Made by a program: the position numbers and the translations under genes. The notes under the pieces are model-generated. The model was not told the DNA's origin. It did not search any database and worked only from the letters and a program-made list of their open reading frames with translations. Shown piece by piece: positions 34,742-44,371 of a stretch of 64,000 nt of DNA. Source of the DNA: JANQQJ01 sp046290575. Its GTDB lineage: Bacteria > Pseudomonadota > Alphaproteobacteria > SMXS01. Location: the NCBI GenBank assembly GCA_046290575.1, contig JBKAGX010000004.1, forward strand, positions 175,813 through 239,812, written 5' to 3'. Numbering within the stretch: position 1 is the first letter of the stretch; each line of letters opens with the position of its first letter.

Positions 34742-35665
34742 ATGGCACAGATTACTGCTGCTCTGGTCAAGGAGCTCCGTGACCAATCCGGCGCCGGCAT
34801 GATGGATTGCAAGAAGGCGTTGACGGAAACCGATGGTGACCTTGAGGCTGCCGTCGATTGGCTGCGCCAAAAAGGCTTGGCGGCGGCGGCCAAGAAATCC
34901 GGCCGCGTGGCCTCTGAAGGACTTGTTGCGATCAGCATCGGCGGCAATGCCGGCGCGGTGGTTGAAGTCAATTCAGAGACGGATTTTGTCGCCCGCAACG
35001 AACAGTTTCAGGTGTTCGTGAAAACCATCGGCGATCTGGCCCTGGCCAATAATGGCGATCTTGATGCTGTGATGAAGAGCGGCTATCCGGGCGAGGATCG
35101 TACAGTTGAAGAACAGCTGACGCATCTGATCGCGACGATCGGTGAGAACATGTCGGTGCGCCGTGCGGCGGCTCTGAGTGTTGATAAAGGTGTCATCGGT
35201 AGCTATGTGCACGGTGCCGTTGCTGATGGCCTTGGCAAGATTGCTGTCATCGTTGCCATGGAGTCCACAGGCGATACGGCCAAACTGGAAGAATTTGGCA
35301 AGCAGCTCGCGATGCATGTCGCCGCAGCCAGTCCGCAATCTGTTTCGCAGGATGAGTTGGACGCCGATCTTGTCGCGCGCGAGCGGGCAGTACTTGTCGA
35401 ACAGGCGAAGGAATCCGGGCGTCCCGACGACATCATTCAAAAGATGGTCGACGGCCGTATGCGGAAGTTCTTTCAGGAAGTCGTGCTGTTGTCCCAAACC
35501 TGGGTCCATGACGGCGACCTGAGTGTTGAGAAGGCCGTTGCTGGTCTCGCCAGTGAATTGGGGACAGACGTCAAGGTTACCGGCTTTGCGCGGATTGTGC
35601 TCGGCGAGGGCATCGAGAAGGAAGAAGACGATTTTGCCGCTGAAGTCGCGGCGATGGCCACCTAG
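34742..35665 (+). CDS. tsf: Elongation factor Ts
   Basis: Guanine-nucleotide exchange factor for EF-Tu. The N-terminal UBA-like domain has LRDQSGAGMMDCKKAL-type sequence, the core contains the conserved ETDFVARNEQF near residue 82, and the C-terminal part ends in a hydrophobic-charged helix. Length (307 residues) is typical. An AGAAGGA ribosome binding site precedes the ATG. The rpsB-tsf-pyrH-frr order is nearly universal in bacteria. Confidence 0.97.
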   Translation: MAQITAALVKELRDQSGAGMMDCKKALTETDGDLEAAVDWLRQKGLAAAAKKSGRVASEGLVAISIGGNAGAVVEVNSETDFVARNEQFQVFVKTIGDLALANNGDLDAVMKSGYPGEDRTVEEQLTHLIATIGENMSVRRAAALSVDKGVIGSYVHGAVADGLGKIAVIVAMESTGDTAKLEEFGKQLAMHVAAASPQSVSQDELDADLVARERAVLVEQAKESGRPDDIIQKMVDGRMRKFFQEVVLLSQTWVHDGDLSVEKAVAGLASELGTDVKVTGFARIVLGEGIEKEEDDFAAEVAAMAT

Positions 35666-35822
35666 CCTGTCGTCGGGCCGCCTTCCGCGCGGCTCATTCT
35701 CGACATATTGGTGTAATATCGGGACTACAGTTGCCCGAGGCACCAGTGTACAGTTGCGCACTTTCGGGCGAGGGGCTCGAGCTCCGATCCCGGTATCGGC
35801 TGTTGGTCAACAGGGGGTTTAG

Positions 35823-36542
35823 GTGACGTCTGCACCAAACTATCGCCGCGTGCTGTTAAAGGTCTCAGGCGAGGCCCTGATGGGCGACCAGACCTATGGC
35901 ATCGATTTGGCTACCGTCGACCGCATCGCCGACGATGTGCAGGCAGCGGTCCGCCAGGGTATCCAGCTTTGTCTCGTGGTCGGCGGTGGCAATATTTTCC
36001 GCGGGCTGTCTGGCGCGGCACAGGGCATGGATCGGGCCAGCGCTGATCAGATTGGCATGCTGGCGACGGTGATGAACGCGCTGGCTTTGCAGAACATCAT
36101 GGAAAACAAGAAGATAGAAACACGTGTTCTGTCTGCGATTCCGATGTCGAGCATTTCTGAACCCTATATCAGACGTCGCGCTATTCGGCATATGGAGAAG
36201 GGCCGCGTGGTGATCTTTGCCGCAGGCACAGGCAACCCGTTCTTTACAACGGATACGGCCGCCGCGCTGCGCGCTGCGGAGATGAAATGTGATGCGCTGA
36301 TGAAGGGGACCCAGGTTGACGGTGTCTACTCAGCAGATCCAAAGACCAACCCGGATGCCGAGTTCCACGAGACGCTGAGTTACATGGACGTGCTCGCCCG
36401 CGACCTCAAGGTCATGGATGCATCGGCCATTGCGCTGGCAAGAGAGAACCAGATTCCCGTTCTTGTGTTTTCAATCGGCGAGCCCGGCGGTCTGACGCGA
36501 GTGCTGTCCGGTAAGGGGCGGTTTACAACGATAAGCGGCTAG
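35823..36542 (+). CDS. pyrH: UMP kinase
   Basis: Phosphorylates UMP to UDP in pyrimidine nucleotide synthesis; allosteric hexamer of the amino-acid-kinase fold. Key segments are VLLKVSGEALMGDQ near residue 10, VVGGGNIFRG near residue 55 and GTGNPFFTTDTAAALRA near residue 135. Length (239 residues) is normal. The start is GTG 35823 in AGGTG context. A 157-base spacer after tsf may contain a separate promoter, but I see no strong match. Confidence 0.96.
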   Translation: MTSAPNYRRVLLKVSGEALMGDQTYGIDLATVDRIADDVQAAVRQGIQLCLVVGGGNIFRGLSGAAQGMDRASADQIGMLATVMNALALQNIMENKKIETRVLSAIPMSSISEPYIRRRAIRHMEKGRVVIFAAGTGNPFFTTDTAAALRAAEMKCDALMKGTQVDGVYSADPKTNPDAEFHETLSYMDVLARDLKVMDASAIALARENQIPVLVFSIGEPGGLTRVLSGKGRFTTISG

Positions 36543-36551
36543 GAAACAGCT

Positions 36552-37115
36552 ATGGCAGAAGATGATATCGACCTTGACGATCTTGAGCGCCGCATGAAGG
36601 GCGCGCTGGACGTATTACTGCAGGAATTTGCGGGGCTTCGCACCGGGCGTGCCTCTGCGTCATTGCTTGACCCCATTATCGTGGATGCCTATGGCAGTCA
36701 GATGCCGATTTCCCAGGTTGGGACGGTTAGTGTGCCCGAGGCTCGGATGATCAGCATCCAGGTTTGGGACAAGAGCCTGGTTTCAGCGACGGAAAAAGCT
36801 ATTCGCAATTCCGGGTTGGGCCTTAACCCCGTCGTCGACAGCACGCTGGTTCGTATTCCCATACCAGAACTCAATGAAGAACGGCGGATTGAACTGACCA
36901 AAGTGGCGAGCCGCTATGCCGAACAGGCGAAGATCGCAGTCCGCAATGTACGGCGCGACGGAATGGATCTGTTGAAGCGCCTGGAAAAAGGCGGCGATAT
37001 CAGCCAGGACGATCAGAAACTCTATGGTGACGAGATCCAGGAAATGACGGACCGGCTGGTTGGCGAGATCGATGATGCGCTGGCCACCAAAGAAGCGGAG
37101 ATCATGCAAGTCTAG
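36552..37115 (+). CDS. frr: Ribosome recycling factor
   Basis: Splits the post-termination ribosome together with EF-G. The 187-residue protein has the alternating helix domain and conserved LRTGRASASLLDPI near residue 29, followed by VPEARMISIQVWDK and NEERRIELTK. Length is typical. It follows pyrH by nine bases and is followed by uppS after three bases, so the genes are cotranscribed. Confidence 0.97.
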   Translation: MAEDDIDLDDLERRMKGALDVLLQEFAGLRTGRASASLLDPIIVDAYGSQMPISQVGTVSVPEARMISIQVWDKSLVSATEKAIRNSGLGLNPVVDSTLVRIPIPELNEERRIELTKVASRYAEQAKIAVRNVRRDGMDLLKRLEKGGDISQDDQKLYGDEIQEMTDRLVGEIDDALATKEAEIMQV

Positions 37116-37118
37116 CCG

Positions 37119-37856
37119 ATGCTTGAAGGACAGCAGATAAAAGAACCCGAGGTTTTGCCCCGCCATATCGCCATCATTATGGATGGCAATGGTCGTTGGG
37201 CACGCGAGCGGCGGCGCCCCCGGGTCGAAGGTCACCGGCAGGGCGCTGATGCAGTTCGGCGAACCGTAGAGGCTTGTCGAGAAATCGGGATTTCCTGTCT
37301 AACCCTGTTTGCCTTTTCTTCTGAAAACTGGAACCGGTCGGCTGATGAGGTTGATGACCTTATGGGTTTGCTGCGCCACTACCTGAAACGCGAGGTCAAC
37401 GAACTCGCCAAGAATGGCATTATGCTCCGGGTAATCGGAGACCGCAGTCGGCTCGCGAAAGACATCATCGATCTGATAGAGGATGCCGAAAGCCGCACAG
37501 CCACCAACACGGCCATGCGACTGACCATTGCCGTCAGTTATGGCGCGCAGGCGGAAATCGCACGCGCCGCACGAGACCTTGCCGCAGCCCATGCGCGCGG
37601 CGAGATGGAACTTGATGACATTGACGAGGCGGCGCTCGCTGCTCGCCTTTATACCGCAGATATACCGGATCCGGATCTGATTATACGGACCAGCGGCGAG
37701 CAGCGATTGAGTAATTTCATGCTGTGGCAGTCCGCTTATGCGGAACTCTTGTTTGTCGGCACCTATTGGCCGGACTTCGATAAGACAACACTCTTGGCCG
37801 CGGTTGAGGAATTCAGGGCCCGGGAGCGGCGATACGGTGCACGGCCGGTCTGCTGA
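37119..37856 (+). CDS. uppS: Isoprenyl transferase (undecaprenyl diphosphate synthase)
   Basis: Builds the C55 carrier lipid for peptidoglycan and other envelope glycans. The conserved IMDGNGRWARERRRPRVEGH near residue 20 contains the catalytic aspartate, and TLFAFSSENWNR near residue 65 and DLIIRTSGEQRLSNFMLWQ near residue 185 are the other cis-prenyltransferase signatures. Length (245 residues) is normal. Confidence 0.96.
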   Translation: MLEGQQIKEPEVLPRHIAIIMDGNGRWARERRRPRVEGHRQGADAVRRTVEACREIGISCLTLFAFSSENWNRSADEVDDLMGLLRHYLKREVNELAKNGIMLRVIGDRSRLAKDIIDLIEDAESRTATNTAMRLTIAVSYGAQAEIARAARDLAAAHARGEMELDDIDEAALAARLYTADIPDPDLIIRTSGEQRLSNFMLWQSAYAELLFVGTYWPDFDKTTLLAAVEEFRARERRYGARPVC

Positions 37857-38137
37857 ACAAAGCCCCGCAGATCAGGTCGTAAACTCATCAATGAGGTGGA
37901 AATGGTAGGCGGCCATTTGATTGGGTACGAGGGACAAGGCTGTAGGAAACCTGGCTGGTTTTCAAAAGCTTGCCTTGCAGGAGCCGGTCAAATGGACCCT
38001 ATCCTGCGGACGCGCAGAGGGCTGCAACCTGCGACGTCGAGCACTTCGCCAATGACAGTCAATGGGGGGGGAACCCCGCTCTTCGGCGCTCGCCTTGCAG
38101 CTTTTTGCCGTTTCACACGCGATTTCTCATCTTATTC
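37857..38137. other. 281-base spacer between uppS and cdsA
   Basis: These two genes usually touch or overlap in alphaproteobacteria. The open frames here (for example one beginning at 37896) show no recognisable domain and a composition unlike the neighbours, and the cdsA frame stays open upstream without conserved residues. I see no promoter or terminator that I would defend. Confidence 0.5.
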
Positions 38138-38959
38138 ATGAGTTCACGATCTAAGCGGCGCGCCGCCCCCCAGAATCTGCTGATTCGAACAATATCGACA
38201 GCGGTTATGGCGCCTGTGATATTGCTGCTCGCGTGGGAAGGCGGTTGGTGGTTTGCCCTGCTGCTGGCGATTATCGGCCTTTATGGCCTCTATGAATGGA
38301 ACCGGATGTCCGGCGTCGTTGGACGCCGTCTCATGATCATCTACATGATTACCCTCTCAGGGGCCGTATACCTTCTGATGACGCAGTCCGGGCTAACCGG
38401 GCTTGCCGTGATTGCCGGTGGCGCCATTCTGGCGGGCACCGTCGCCATGCGCAGCGGCTTGGCGGTCTGGCCGATGGCCGGATTGCTGTATCTGGGGGCA
38501 GGGGTGTTGTCACTCATCTGGATACGAGAGGCCCACGGCCCTCTGGTTACGTTCTGGGTCCTGTTTTTGGTCTGGGCATCGGATATTGCCGCCTATATAA
38601 CGGGGTCGCTCGTCGGCGGGCCTAAACTGGCGCCGCGGTTAAGCCCGGGAAAGACTTGGAGCGGATTTCTCGGGGGCGGTGTCGGGGCGGCTTTGGTGTC
38701 AGGTTTTTTTGGCCATGTCGCTGGGTTAGGTGCCCCGTTCCAATTGGCCCTTGCCGGCTTGGTGCTGGCAGGTTGGTCGCAACTTGGGGACATTGTGGAG
38801 TCGACGATCAAACGCCGCTTTAATGTGAAAGACAGTGGTCGCCTAATCCCGGGGCACGGCGGTGTGCTGGACCGGATTGACAGCCTGCTGTTCACTGTGC
38901 CGGTCGTTGCCCTTGCTCTCTACCTCACGGATATTCTGGGGTTCGCGCTTTATGGCTAA
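38138..38959 (+). CDS. cdsA: Phosphatidate cytidylyltransferase
   Basis: Integral membrane enzyme that makes CDP-diacylglycerol, the precursor of all phospholipids. The C-terminal signature KRRFNVKDSGRLIPGHGGVL followed by DRIDS is complete, and WASDIAAYITGSLVGGPKLA precedes it. About seven hydrophobic helices are visible. I place the start at ATG 38138 (MSSRSKRRAAPQ), giving 273 residues; no clear ribosome binding site is seen, and the open frame continues 56 codons upstream without family resemblance. The end overlaps the dxr start by eight bases. Confidence 0.92.
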   Translation: MSSRSKRRAAPQNLLIRTISTAVMAPVILLLAWEGGWWFALLLAIIGLYGLYEWNRMSGVVGRRLMIIYMITLSGAVYLLMTQSGLTGLAVIAGGAILAGTVAMRSGLAVWPMAGLLYLGAGVLSLIWIREAHGPLVTFWVLFLVWASDIAAYITGSLVGGPKLAPRLSPGKTWSGFLGGGVGAALVSGFFGHVAGLGAPFQLALAGLVLAGWSQLGDIVESTIKRRFNVKDSGRLIPGHGGVLDRIDSLLFTVPVVALALYLTDILGFALYG

Positions 38960-40127
38960 CGCTGTACGAACCGATCGGCGCAGCGTCAGCCTGTTAGGAT
39001 CCACGGGCTCAATCGGCTGCAGCACACTCGACCTGATCGGTCGCAACGAGGACGACTATGATGTCGTCGCACTGACAGCCAGGGCTAATGTCGACCTCCT
39101 GGTTGAGCAGGCGAAGCGGTTCCAGCCACAGATGGTCGCCATTGCCGATCCCGATCAATATGTCGCCCTGAAGGACGCATTGAACGGCAGTAACATCAAG
39201 ATCGCCGCGGGTCCCGCTGGGTTGATCGAGGCGGCGGAACAGGATGCTGACTGGGTGATGGCGGGCATCGTCGGGTCCGCCGGACTCTGGCCGACGCTCG
39301 CTGCCGTTCGGCGCGGGGCGACGGTCGCGCTGGCCAACAAGGAGTGCCTGGTCTGCGCCGGTGATCTGTTTACGCAGGAAGTCTCCAAAAACAACGCCAC
39401 CCTGCTGCCCGTCGATTCGGAACACAATGCCATCTTCCAGGTGTTTGATTTCGACCAGGCCGACACCGTCGATAGGATAATCCTGACCGCCTCCGGGGGC
39501 CCGTTTCGGACCATGCCCGCATCGGAAATGGCGTCGGTGACGCCCGAGCGCGCGGTGCAGCACCCGAATTGGTCGATGGGCGCCAAAATCTCCATTGATT
39601 CGGCGACATTGATGAACAAGGGTCTCGAAGCGATCGAGGCCTACTATCTTTTTCCCGTCGAAAAGAACCAGATTGACATCGTCATTCACCCCCAGTCCGT
39701 CGTCCACAGTCTGGTAGCGTATAATGATGGATCCGTGCTGGCGCAGTTGGGCGCGGCGGACATGCGCACACCGATTGCCTATACGCTTGCCTGGCCGGAA
39801 CGCATGCAGACGCCCGTTGAGCGTCTGGACCTGGCGAAGATTGCGGTCCTTGAGTTCGAAACCCCTGATTTATCTCGCTTTCCAGCGTTACGACTCGCGC
39901 GCGAAGCCTTGCAAATGGGGGGGGCCGCTCCTACTATCCTTAACGCAGCCAACGAAGTCGCTGTTGACGGTTTTCTGCAACACCAGATGGGGTTTCTCGA
40001 TATTCCCCGGATCGTCGAAAACACTCTAGAACGCATGGACGCTGTCACGCTTGAATGCTGGGACGATCTTGAGCAGGTAGACCGTGAAGCCCGGCGATTG
40101 GCGTCGAGTCTGATCAGCACACCTTAG
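38952..40127 (+). CDS. dxr: 1-deoxy-D-xylulose 5-phosphate reductoisomerase
   Basis: Second enzyme of the MEP isoprenoid pathway; converts DXP to MEP with NADPH. The NADPH loop LLGSTGSIGCSTLDLI is near residue 14, ANKECLVCAG near residue 120, the metal-binding VDSEHNAIFQ near residue 150 and TASGGPFRT near residue 180. I place the start at ATG 38952, overlapping the cdsA stop, giving 391 residues, the usual length; the frame is open farther back inside cdsA. Confidence 0.96.
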   Translation: MANAVRTDRRSVSLLGSTGSIGCSTLDLIGRNEDDYDVVALTARANVDLLVEQAKRFQPQMVAIADPDQYVALKDALNGSNIKIAAGPAGLIEAAEQDADWVMAGIVGSAGLWPTLAAVRRGATVALANKECLVCAGDLFTQEVSKNNATLLPVDSEHNAIFQVFDFDQADTVDRIILTASGGPFRTMPASEMASVTPERAVQHPNWSMGAKISIDSATLMNKGLEAIEAYYLFPVEKNQIDIVIHPQSVVHSLVAYNDGSVLAQLGAADMRTPIAYTLAWPERMQTPVERLDLAKIAVLEFETPDLSRFPALRLAREALQMGGAAPTILNAANEVAVDGFLQHQMGFLDIPRIVENTLERMDAVTLECWDDLEQVDREARRLASSLISTP

Positions 40128-40149
40128 TTACCCGGCGGAGACGACAAGT

Positions 40150-41253
40150 ATGGACATTTTCAACTCCGTTGGCATCTCGGTTGCTGCCTTTATCGGCATC
40201 TTTTCGGTGCTGGTGTTTTTTCATGAGCTGGGCCACTTCTGGGTTGCGCGCCGGTTCGGCATTCGTGTCGATGCGTTTTCCATTGGATTTGGGCCGACCC
40301 TGGCGCAGTGGGTCGACAAGAACGGCACAGAGTGGAAAATTTCCGCCCTGCCGCTGGGCGGCTACGTGAAGTTTTTTGGCGACGCTTCAGGCGCCAGCAA
40401 TCAGGACGATGACCTGGACGCGATGCCCGAGGCAGACAGGGCTGACTGTTTTCACTACCGGCCACTCTATCAGCGCGCGGCTGTGGTTTTTGCCGGACCG
40501 CTTGCCAATTTCCTGCTCGCGATCGTGCTGTTCGCCGGCGTCTTTATGACGGCCGGACAGGCCTATACGCCGCCGGTTATTCACAATGTCATCGCGGGCT
40601 CTGTTGCGGAAAAAACCGGATTTCAGCCATTTGATGAGGTGGTTGACGTTGACGGTGTCTCCGTCGAGACGTTTCAGGAGATGGCGCAGTTGATCGCCAT
40701 GAATCCGAATCGCGAATTGTCGTTTCATGTTGTTCGCGACAATCGGGACATAGAGCTGATCGCGACGCCAGAAGGCATCATCCAAGATACGCTGTCGGGC
40801 CGGCAGCTGGTGGGCCGGTTGGGAATCAGCAGTCCGGCGCAGGACCGTGTCAAGCGCGGTCCGATTGAGGCGTTTGGATATGCCATCCTCGAAACGCGCG
40901 ATACGGTCGTCATGATCGGGCGGACCTTGGCCGAAATTGTGACCGGCAACCGGTCTATCAAAGAACTTGGCGGGCCGTTGAAAATCGGCCAGGTTTCAGG
41001 CGAAGTTGCACAGATCAGCCTGATCGCGATCCTGACTTTTACCGCTCTGTTATCGGTTAATTTGGGGTTAATTAACCTTTTGCCGATACCGATGCTGGAC
41101 GGCGGGCATCTTCTGTACTACGCCTTTGAGGCTGTCCGAGGCAAACCGTTGGGTATGAAAGCTCAGGAGTATGGTTTTCGTCTCGGTATGGCGTTCGTGC
41201 TGTTGTTCATGGTCGTTGTGACCTGGAACGATATTATTCATCTCGCGTCCTAA
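40150..41253 (+). CDS. rseP: RIP metalloprotease RseP
   Basis: Site-2 intramembrane zinc protease that cleaves anti-sigma factors and signal-peptide remnants. The zinc motif is FFHELGHFWVARR near residue 22; the second catalytic region is NLLPIPMLDGGHLLYY near residue 312. Between them is a PDZ domain with VAEKTGFQPFDEVVDVDG. Length (367 residues) is typical of the alphaproteobacterial form with one clear PDZ domain. It precedes bamA by 40 bases. Confidence 0.95.
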   Translation: MDIFNSVGISVAAFIGIFSVLVFFHELGHFWVARRFGIRVDAFSIGFGPTLAQWVDKNGTEWKISALPLGGYVKFFGDASGASNQDDDLDAMPEADRADCFHYRPLYQRAAVVFAGPLANFLLAIVLFAGVFMTAGQAYTPPVIHNVIAGSVAEKTGFQPFDEVVDVDGVSVETFQEMAQLIAMNPNRELSFHVVRDNRDIELIATPEGIIQDTLSGRQLVGRLGISSPAQDRVKRGPIEAFGYAILETRDTVVMIGRTLAEIVTGNRSIKELGGPLKIGQVSGEVAQISLIAILTFTALLSVNLGLINLLPIPMLDGGHLLYYAFEAVRGKPLGMKAQEYGFRLGMAFVLLFMVVVTWNDIIHLAS

Positions 41254-41293
41254 ATCTTAATTATCAACAGTACAGGTATGACCAGGTAGGGGT

Positions 41294-43660
41294 ATGCGGG
41301 CAGTCAAATTCAGACTCCGAGCGCTCGCCGCGGCGTTCTTCATTGTGCTGCTGCCCAGCGTGGCCGCGGCACAATCTGGTGTGATCATCACGGCCATCAG
41401 AGTAGAGGGCAATCAACGTATCGAAGCGGATACCGTGCGATCGTATATGCTTATCGCGCCAGGCGATCGCTATGCCGCCGACGTTGTCGATGCCTCCCTG
41501 AAACGGTTGTTTTCAACCGGGCTTTTTGCCGACGTCACGATTGCGCTGGATGGCACCATCCTGCTGGTCAGCCTGCTCGAAAACCCGATCATCAATCGAA
41601 TTGCCTTTGAAGGGAACGACAAGCTCGACAATGACGAACTGCGTGAAGAGCTGCAATTGCGGCCGCGTATCGTCTTCACACGGGCCAAGGTGCAGGCTGA
41701 CGTTCAGCGCCTGGTAGAGCTGTATCGCCGTTCCGGCCGGTTTGCTGCGACGGTTGAGCCGAAGATCATTGAACTCCCCCAGAACCGGGTGAATCTGATC
41801 TTTGAAATTACCGAGGGTAAGAAGACGACGGTTCGCCGCATCAACTTTATCGGCAATGAGGCCTTCTCTGACGGCGACTTGCGCGGCGAAGTGGCGACAC
41901 GCGAAGCGCGCTGGTGGCGCTTTCTCACTTCCAATGACACCTACGATCCGGACCGGCTGCTGTTTGACAGGGAATTGCTGCGTCAATTCTACCTGCAGCG
42001 CGGCCACGCGGACTTCCGGGTGATATCTGCCTATGCCGAGCTGAGCCGGGACCGCAAACACTTCTTCATTACGATCACCATGGAAGAGGGCGATGTTTAC
42101 CGGGTGGGCGAGCTGGATGTTGAGAGCCAGATTCCCGATCTCGACCCTGAGGAACTACGGGCGTTGATCCGTAATCGGCCCGGCAAGAAGTACAACGCGC
42201 AAGAGATCGAACAGACGATCGAGGCTATGACCGAAGCGGCCGGTGAACTCGGCTACGCGTTCGTTAATGTCCGCCCCCGCATCCAGCGTGACCGTGAAAA
42301 CCAGATCATCGACATCACCTATCGGGTGCTGGATGCGCCGCGCGTTTATGTCGAACGGATCGATATCGTGGGCAACGTCCGTACTTTGGATAAGGTTATC
42401 CGCCGTGAATTCCGTCTGGTGGAAGGCGACGCCTTCAATACATCGCGTCTGCGCCGGTCCAGGCTCAGGGTGCGCGGCCTTGGCTATTTCGAAGAGGTAG
42501 AGGTCGACCAGGTTGAAGGCAGCTCGCCAGACCGCGTCGTCATCACCGCCAATGTGCAGGAACAGTCCACCGGCGAACTCAGCATTGGTGCTGGCGTCTC
42601 GAGCCGTGAAAACCTGATCGGTGAAATCAGCATCCGTGAACGCAACCTGTTGGGCCGCGGTCAGGACCTGCGTCTGTCGTTAGCAGCGTCAAGCCGTCGT
42701 CAGCAGGTTGATCTTGGCTTTACCGAACCCTACTTCCTCAATCGCAACCTGGCGGCCGGGTTCGATATCTTCCACCGGCGGTCAGATTTTGAAGAGAGTT
42801 CGTTCGAGCAGACCTCGACGGGCCTTAATTTAAGGGCGGTCTTCCCGCTGATTGAGTATCTGTCCATGGGTGTGCGCTATCAGGTTCGTTATGACAAGAC
42901 GACCGATCCGTTCGAGATACCGGACGATCCCGAAACTCCTGAAAACGAGTTCGATATCGGCTCGATCTTCATCGACAACGCCAAACTGTTGACCTCTTCT
43001 GTTGGCTATACGCTGAACTATGATGTCCGCGATGACCGCTTGAAACCCACACGGGGTTTCCAGATCGTGCTGTCGCAGGATGTCGCGGGCCTGGGGGGCG
43101 ACGTCCAATATCTGCGCAGCCGGCTGAACTATGACTGGTTCATTCCGCTGCTGTTTATCGGTGAAGATTGGGTGTTCAATATCTCGCTAGAAGCTGGCCA
43201 TATCTTTGGCTTTGGTGAGGATATCCGGATTAACGAGCGCTTCTTCCTGGGCGGCAGCCGCTTGCGCGGCTTCGAACAAGCCGGTGTCGGACCCCGCCTG
43301 GCGGGAACGGTAGACAGCTCCTTGGGCGGGAATACGTTCTTCGCCGGTTCCCTTGAGGTCTTTATTCCCTTGGGCGCGGTTGAAGAGTTTGGTATTACAG
43401 CCAGCGCATTCGTCGATTTCGGTACGGTTTACGGCGTCGACCAAGCGGAAGACGGCTTCCTAGTCGCGGTTGACCCGGTGACGGGGGCCGAAGTACGCGA
43501 ACCAATTCTGGGTACAGGCAACATAAGAATGTCGGCCGGAATTGGCTTTTCATGGCGGTCACCCTTTGGCCCGATCCGCTTTGACTTTGCACGAGCCATC
43601 ATGAAAGAACCCTTCGACAGGACAGAGTTCTTCCAGTTCAACGTAGGAACGAGATTCTAA
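41294..43660 (+). CDS. bamA: Outer membrane protein assembly factor BamA
   Basis: Central subunit of the BAM complex, which inserts beta-barrel proteins into the outer membrane. A signal peptide ends near VAAAQSG (residue 27). Five POTRA domains follow to about residue 420 and an Omp85 beta barrel to the end, with the GGSRLRGFEQAGVGP loop (the RGF motif) and a terminal aromatic residue in FNVGTRF. Length (788 residues) is normal. The stop codon is immediately followed by the ompH start. Confidence 0.96.
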   Translation: MRAVKFRLRALAAAFFIVLLPSVAAAQSGVIITAIRVEGNQRIEADTVRSYMLIAPGDRYAADVVDASLKRLFSTGLFADVTIALDGTILLVSLLENPIINRIAFEGNDKLDNDELREELQLRPRIVFTRAKVQADVQRLVELYRRSGRFAATVEPKIIELPQNRVNLIFEITEGKKTTVRRINFIGNEAFSDGDLRGEVATREARWWRFLTSNDTYDPDRLLFDRELLRQFYLQRGHADFRVISAYAELSRDRKHFFITITMEEGDVYRVGELDVESQIPDLDPEELRALIRNRPGKKYNAQEIEQTIEAMTEAAGELGYAFVNVRPRIQRDRENQIIDITYRVLDAPRVYVERIDIVGNVRTLDKVIRREFRLVEGDAFNTSRLRRSRLRVRGLGYFEEVEVDQVEGSSPDRVVITANVQEQSTGELSIGAGVSSRENLIGEISIRERNLLGRGQDLRLSLAASSRRQQVDLGFTEPYFLNRNLAAGFDIFHRRSDFEESSFEQTSTGLNLRAVFPLIEYLSMGVRYQVRYDKTTDPFEIPDDPETPENEFDIGSIFIDNAKLLTSSVGYTLNYDVRDDRLKPTRGFQIVLSQDVAGLGGDVQYLRSRLNYDWFIPLLFIGEDWVFNISLEAGHIFGFGEDIRINERFFLGGSRLRGFEQAGVGPRLAGTVDSSLGGNTFFAGSLEVFIPLGAVEEFGITASAFVDFGTVYGVDQAEDGFLVAVDPVTGAEVREPILGTGNIRMSAGIGFSWRSPFGPIRFDFARAIMKEPFDRTEFFQFNVGTRF

Positions 43661-44245
43661 ATGAAAAAAACAAGCTTTATGCGAACTTCCGTCACGGCAC
43701 TGGCCATCCTGGTCATCAGCGGCATTGGGGCGACAGCCATGGCGCAAAGCGCGCAAACCGCCAAGGTCCTGGTGGTTGATAGCGCTGAAATTCTCCGCAG
43801 CTCCCTTGCGGGCAAAGACCTGACACGTCAAGTTGAGACTCAGAGTGCTCAGCTGGAGGCTGAACGCGACCGGCTGCGCCAGGAAGTGCGTGCCCAGGAG
43901 CAGGAACTTCAGCGCCAAGCCGCCATTTTGAGCCCCGAAGCGCTGCAAGAGCGCGGACAGGCAGCCGGCCAGAAGTTTGCGGCGGCGCAGCAGGACCTTG
44001 AAGACAAATTGCGGCGGTACCAGATCGGTACCCGCAAAGCCGAACGTGAGCTGCAGAGCACGTTGACGCCGATCTATCAGGAGCTCCTGAATAAATATGG
44101 CGCCAACCTCATCTTCGAACGCAGCACGCTCGTGATGACCGGCACCGGCCTGGATATTACTCGTGAGGTCGTCGAGCGCCTGGATCAGACGCTTTCGACA
44201 ATCAAACTGGATATTCCGGCAGCCGGGGCCGCGACCGGCAGCTAA
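43661..44245 (+). CDS. skp: OmpH/Skp family periplasmic chaperone
   Basis: Periplasmic trimeric holdase that carries unfolded outer-membrane proteins. A signal peptide is visible (MKKTSFMRTSVTALAILVIS, with cleavage after AMAQS near residue 28). The mature protein begins with a beta strand KVLVVDSAEIL and continues in long charged helices that would form the coiled-coil tentacles. Length is 194 residues. It starts directly at the bamA stop (TAAATG). In most alphaproteobacteria lpxD comes next; here a terminator does. Confidence 0.9.
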   Translation: MKKTSFMRTSVTALAILVISGIGATAMAQSAQTAKVLVVDSAEILRSSLAGKDLTRQVETQSAQLEAERDRLRQEVRAQEQELQRQAAILSPEALQERGQAAGQKFAAAQQDLEDKLRRYQIGTRKAERELQSTLTPIYQELLNKYGANLIFERSTLVMTGTGLDITREVVERLDQTLSTIKLDIPAAGAATGS

Positions 44246-44270
44246 CACCCCGCGACCTCTAAAAGAGATT

Positions 44271-44313
44271 AAGGTCCTCTGCGCCTTAAATGGTGCAGGG
44301 GACTTTTTCTTTT
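44271..44313 (+). terminator. Rho-independent terminator after ompH
   Basis: Arms 44274-44285 and 44292-44303 form a 12-pair stem with two wobble pairs and a 6-base loop, followed by TTTTTCTTTT. It closes the rpsB-to-ompH run and separates it from fabZ. Confidence 0.9.
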
Positions 44314-44371
44314 GTGCGGCATTCCTTATTAAGGTGCCCTTGATCCTATGAGACTATGAGGGGCCGGTACT

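Noticed and set aside
37970..38137. N-terminal extension of cdsA
   Set aside because: The 56 additional codons lack the membrane character and conservation of CdsA, although a ribosome binding site for the later ATG is also weak.
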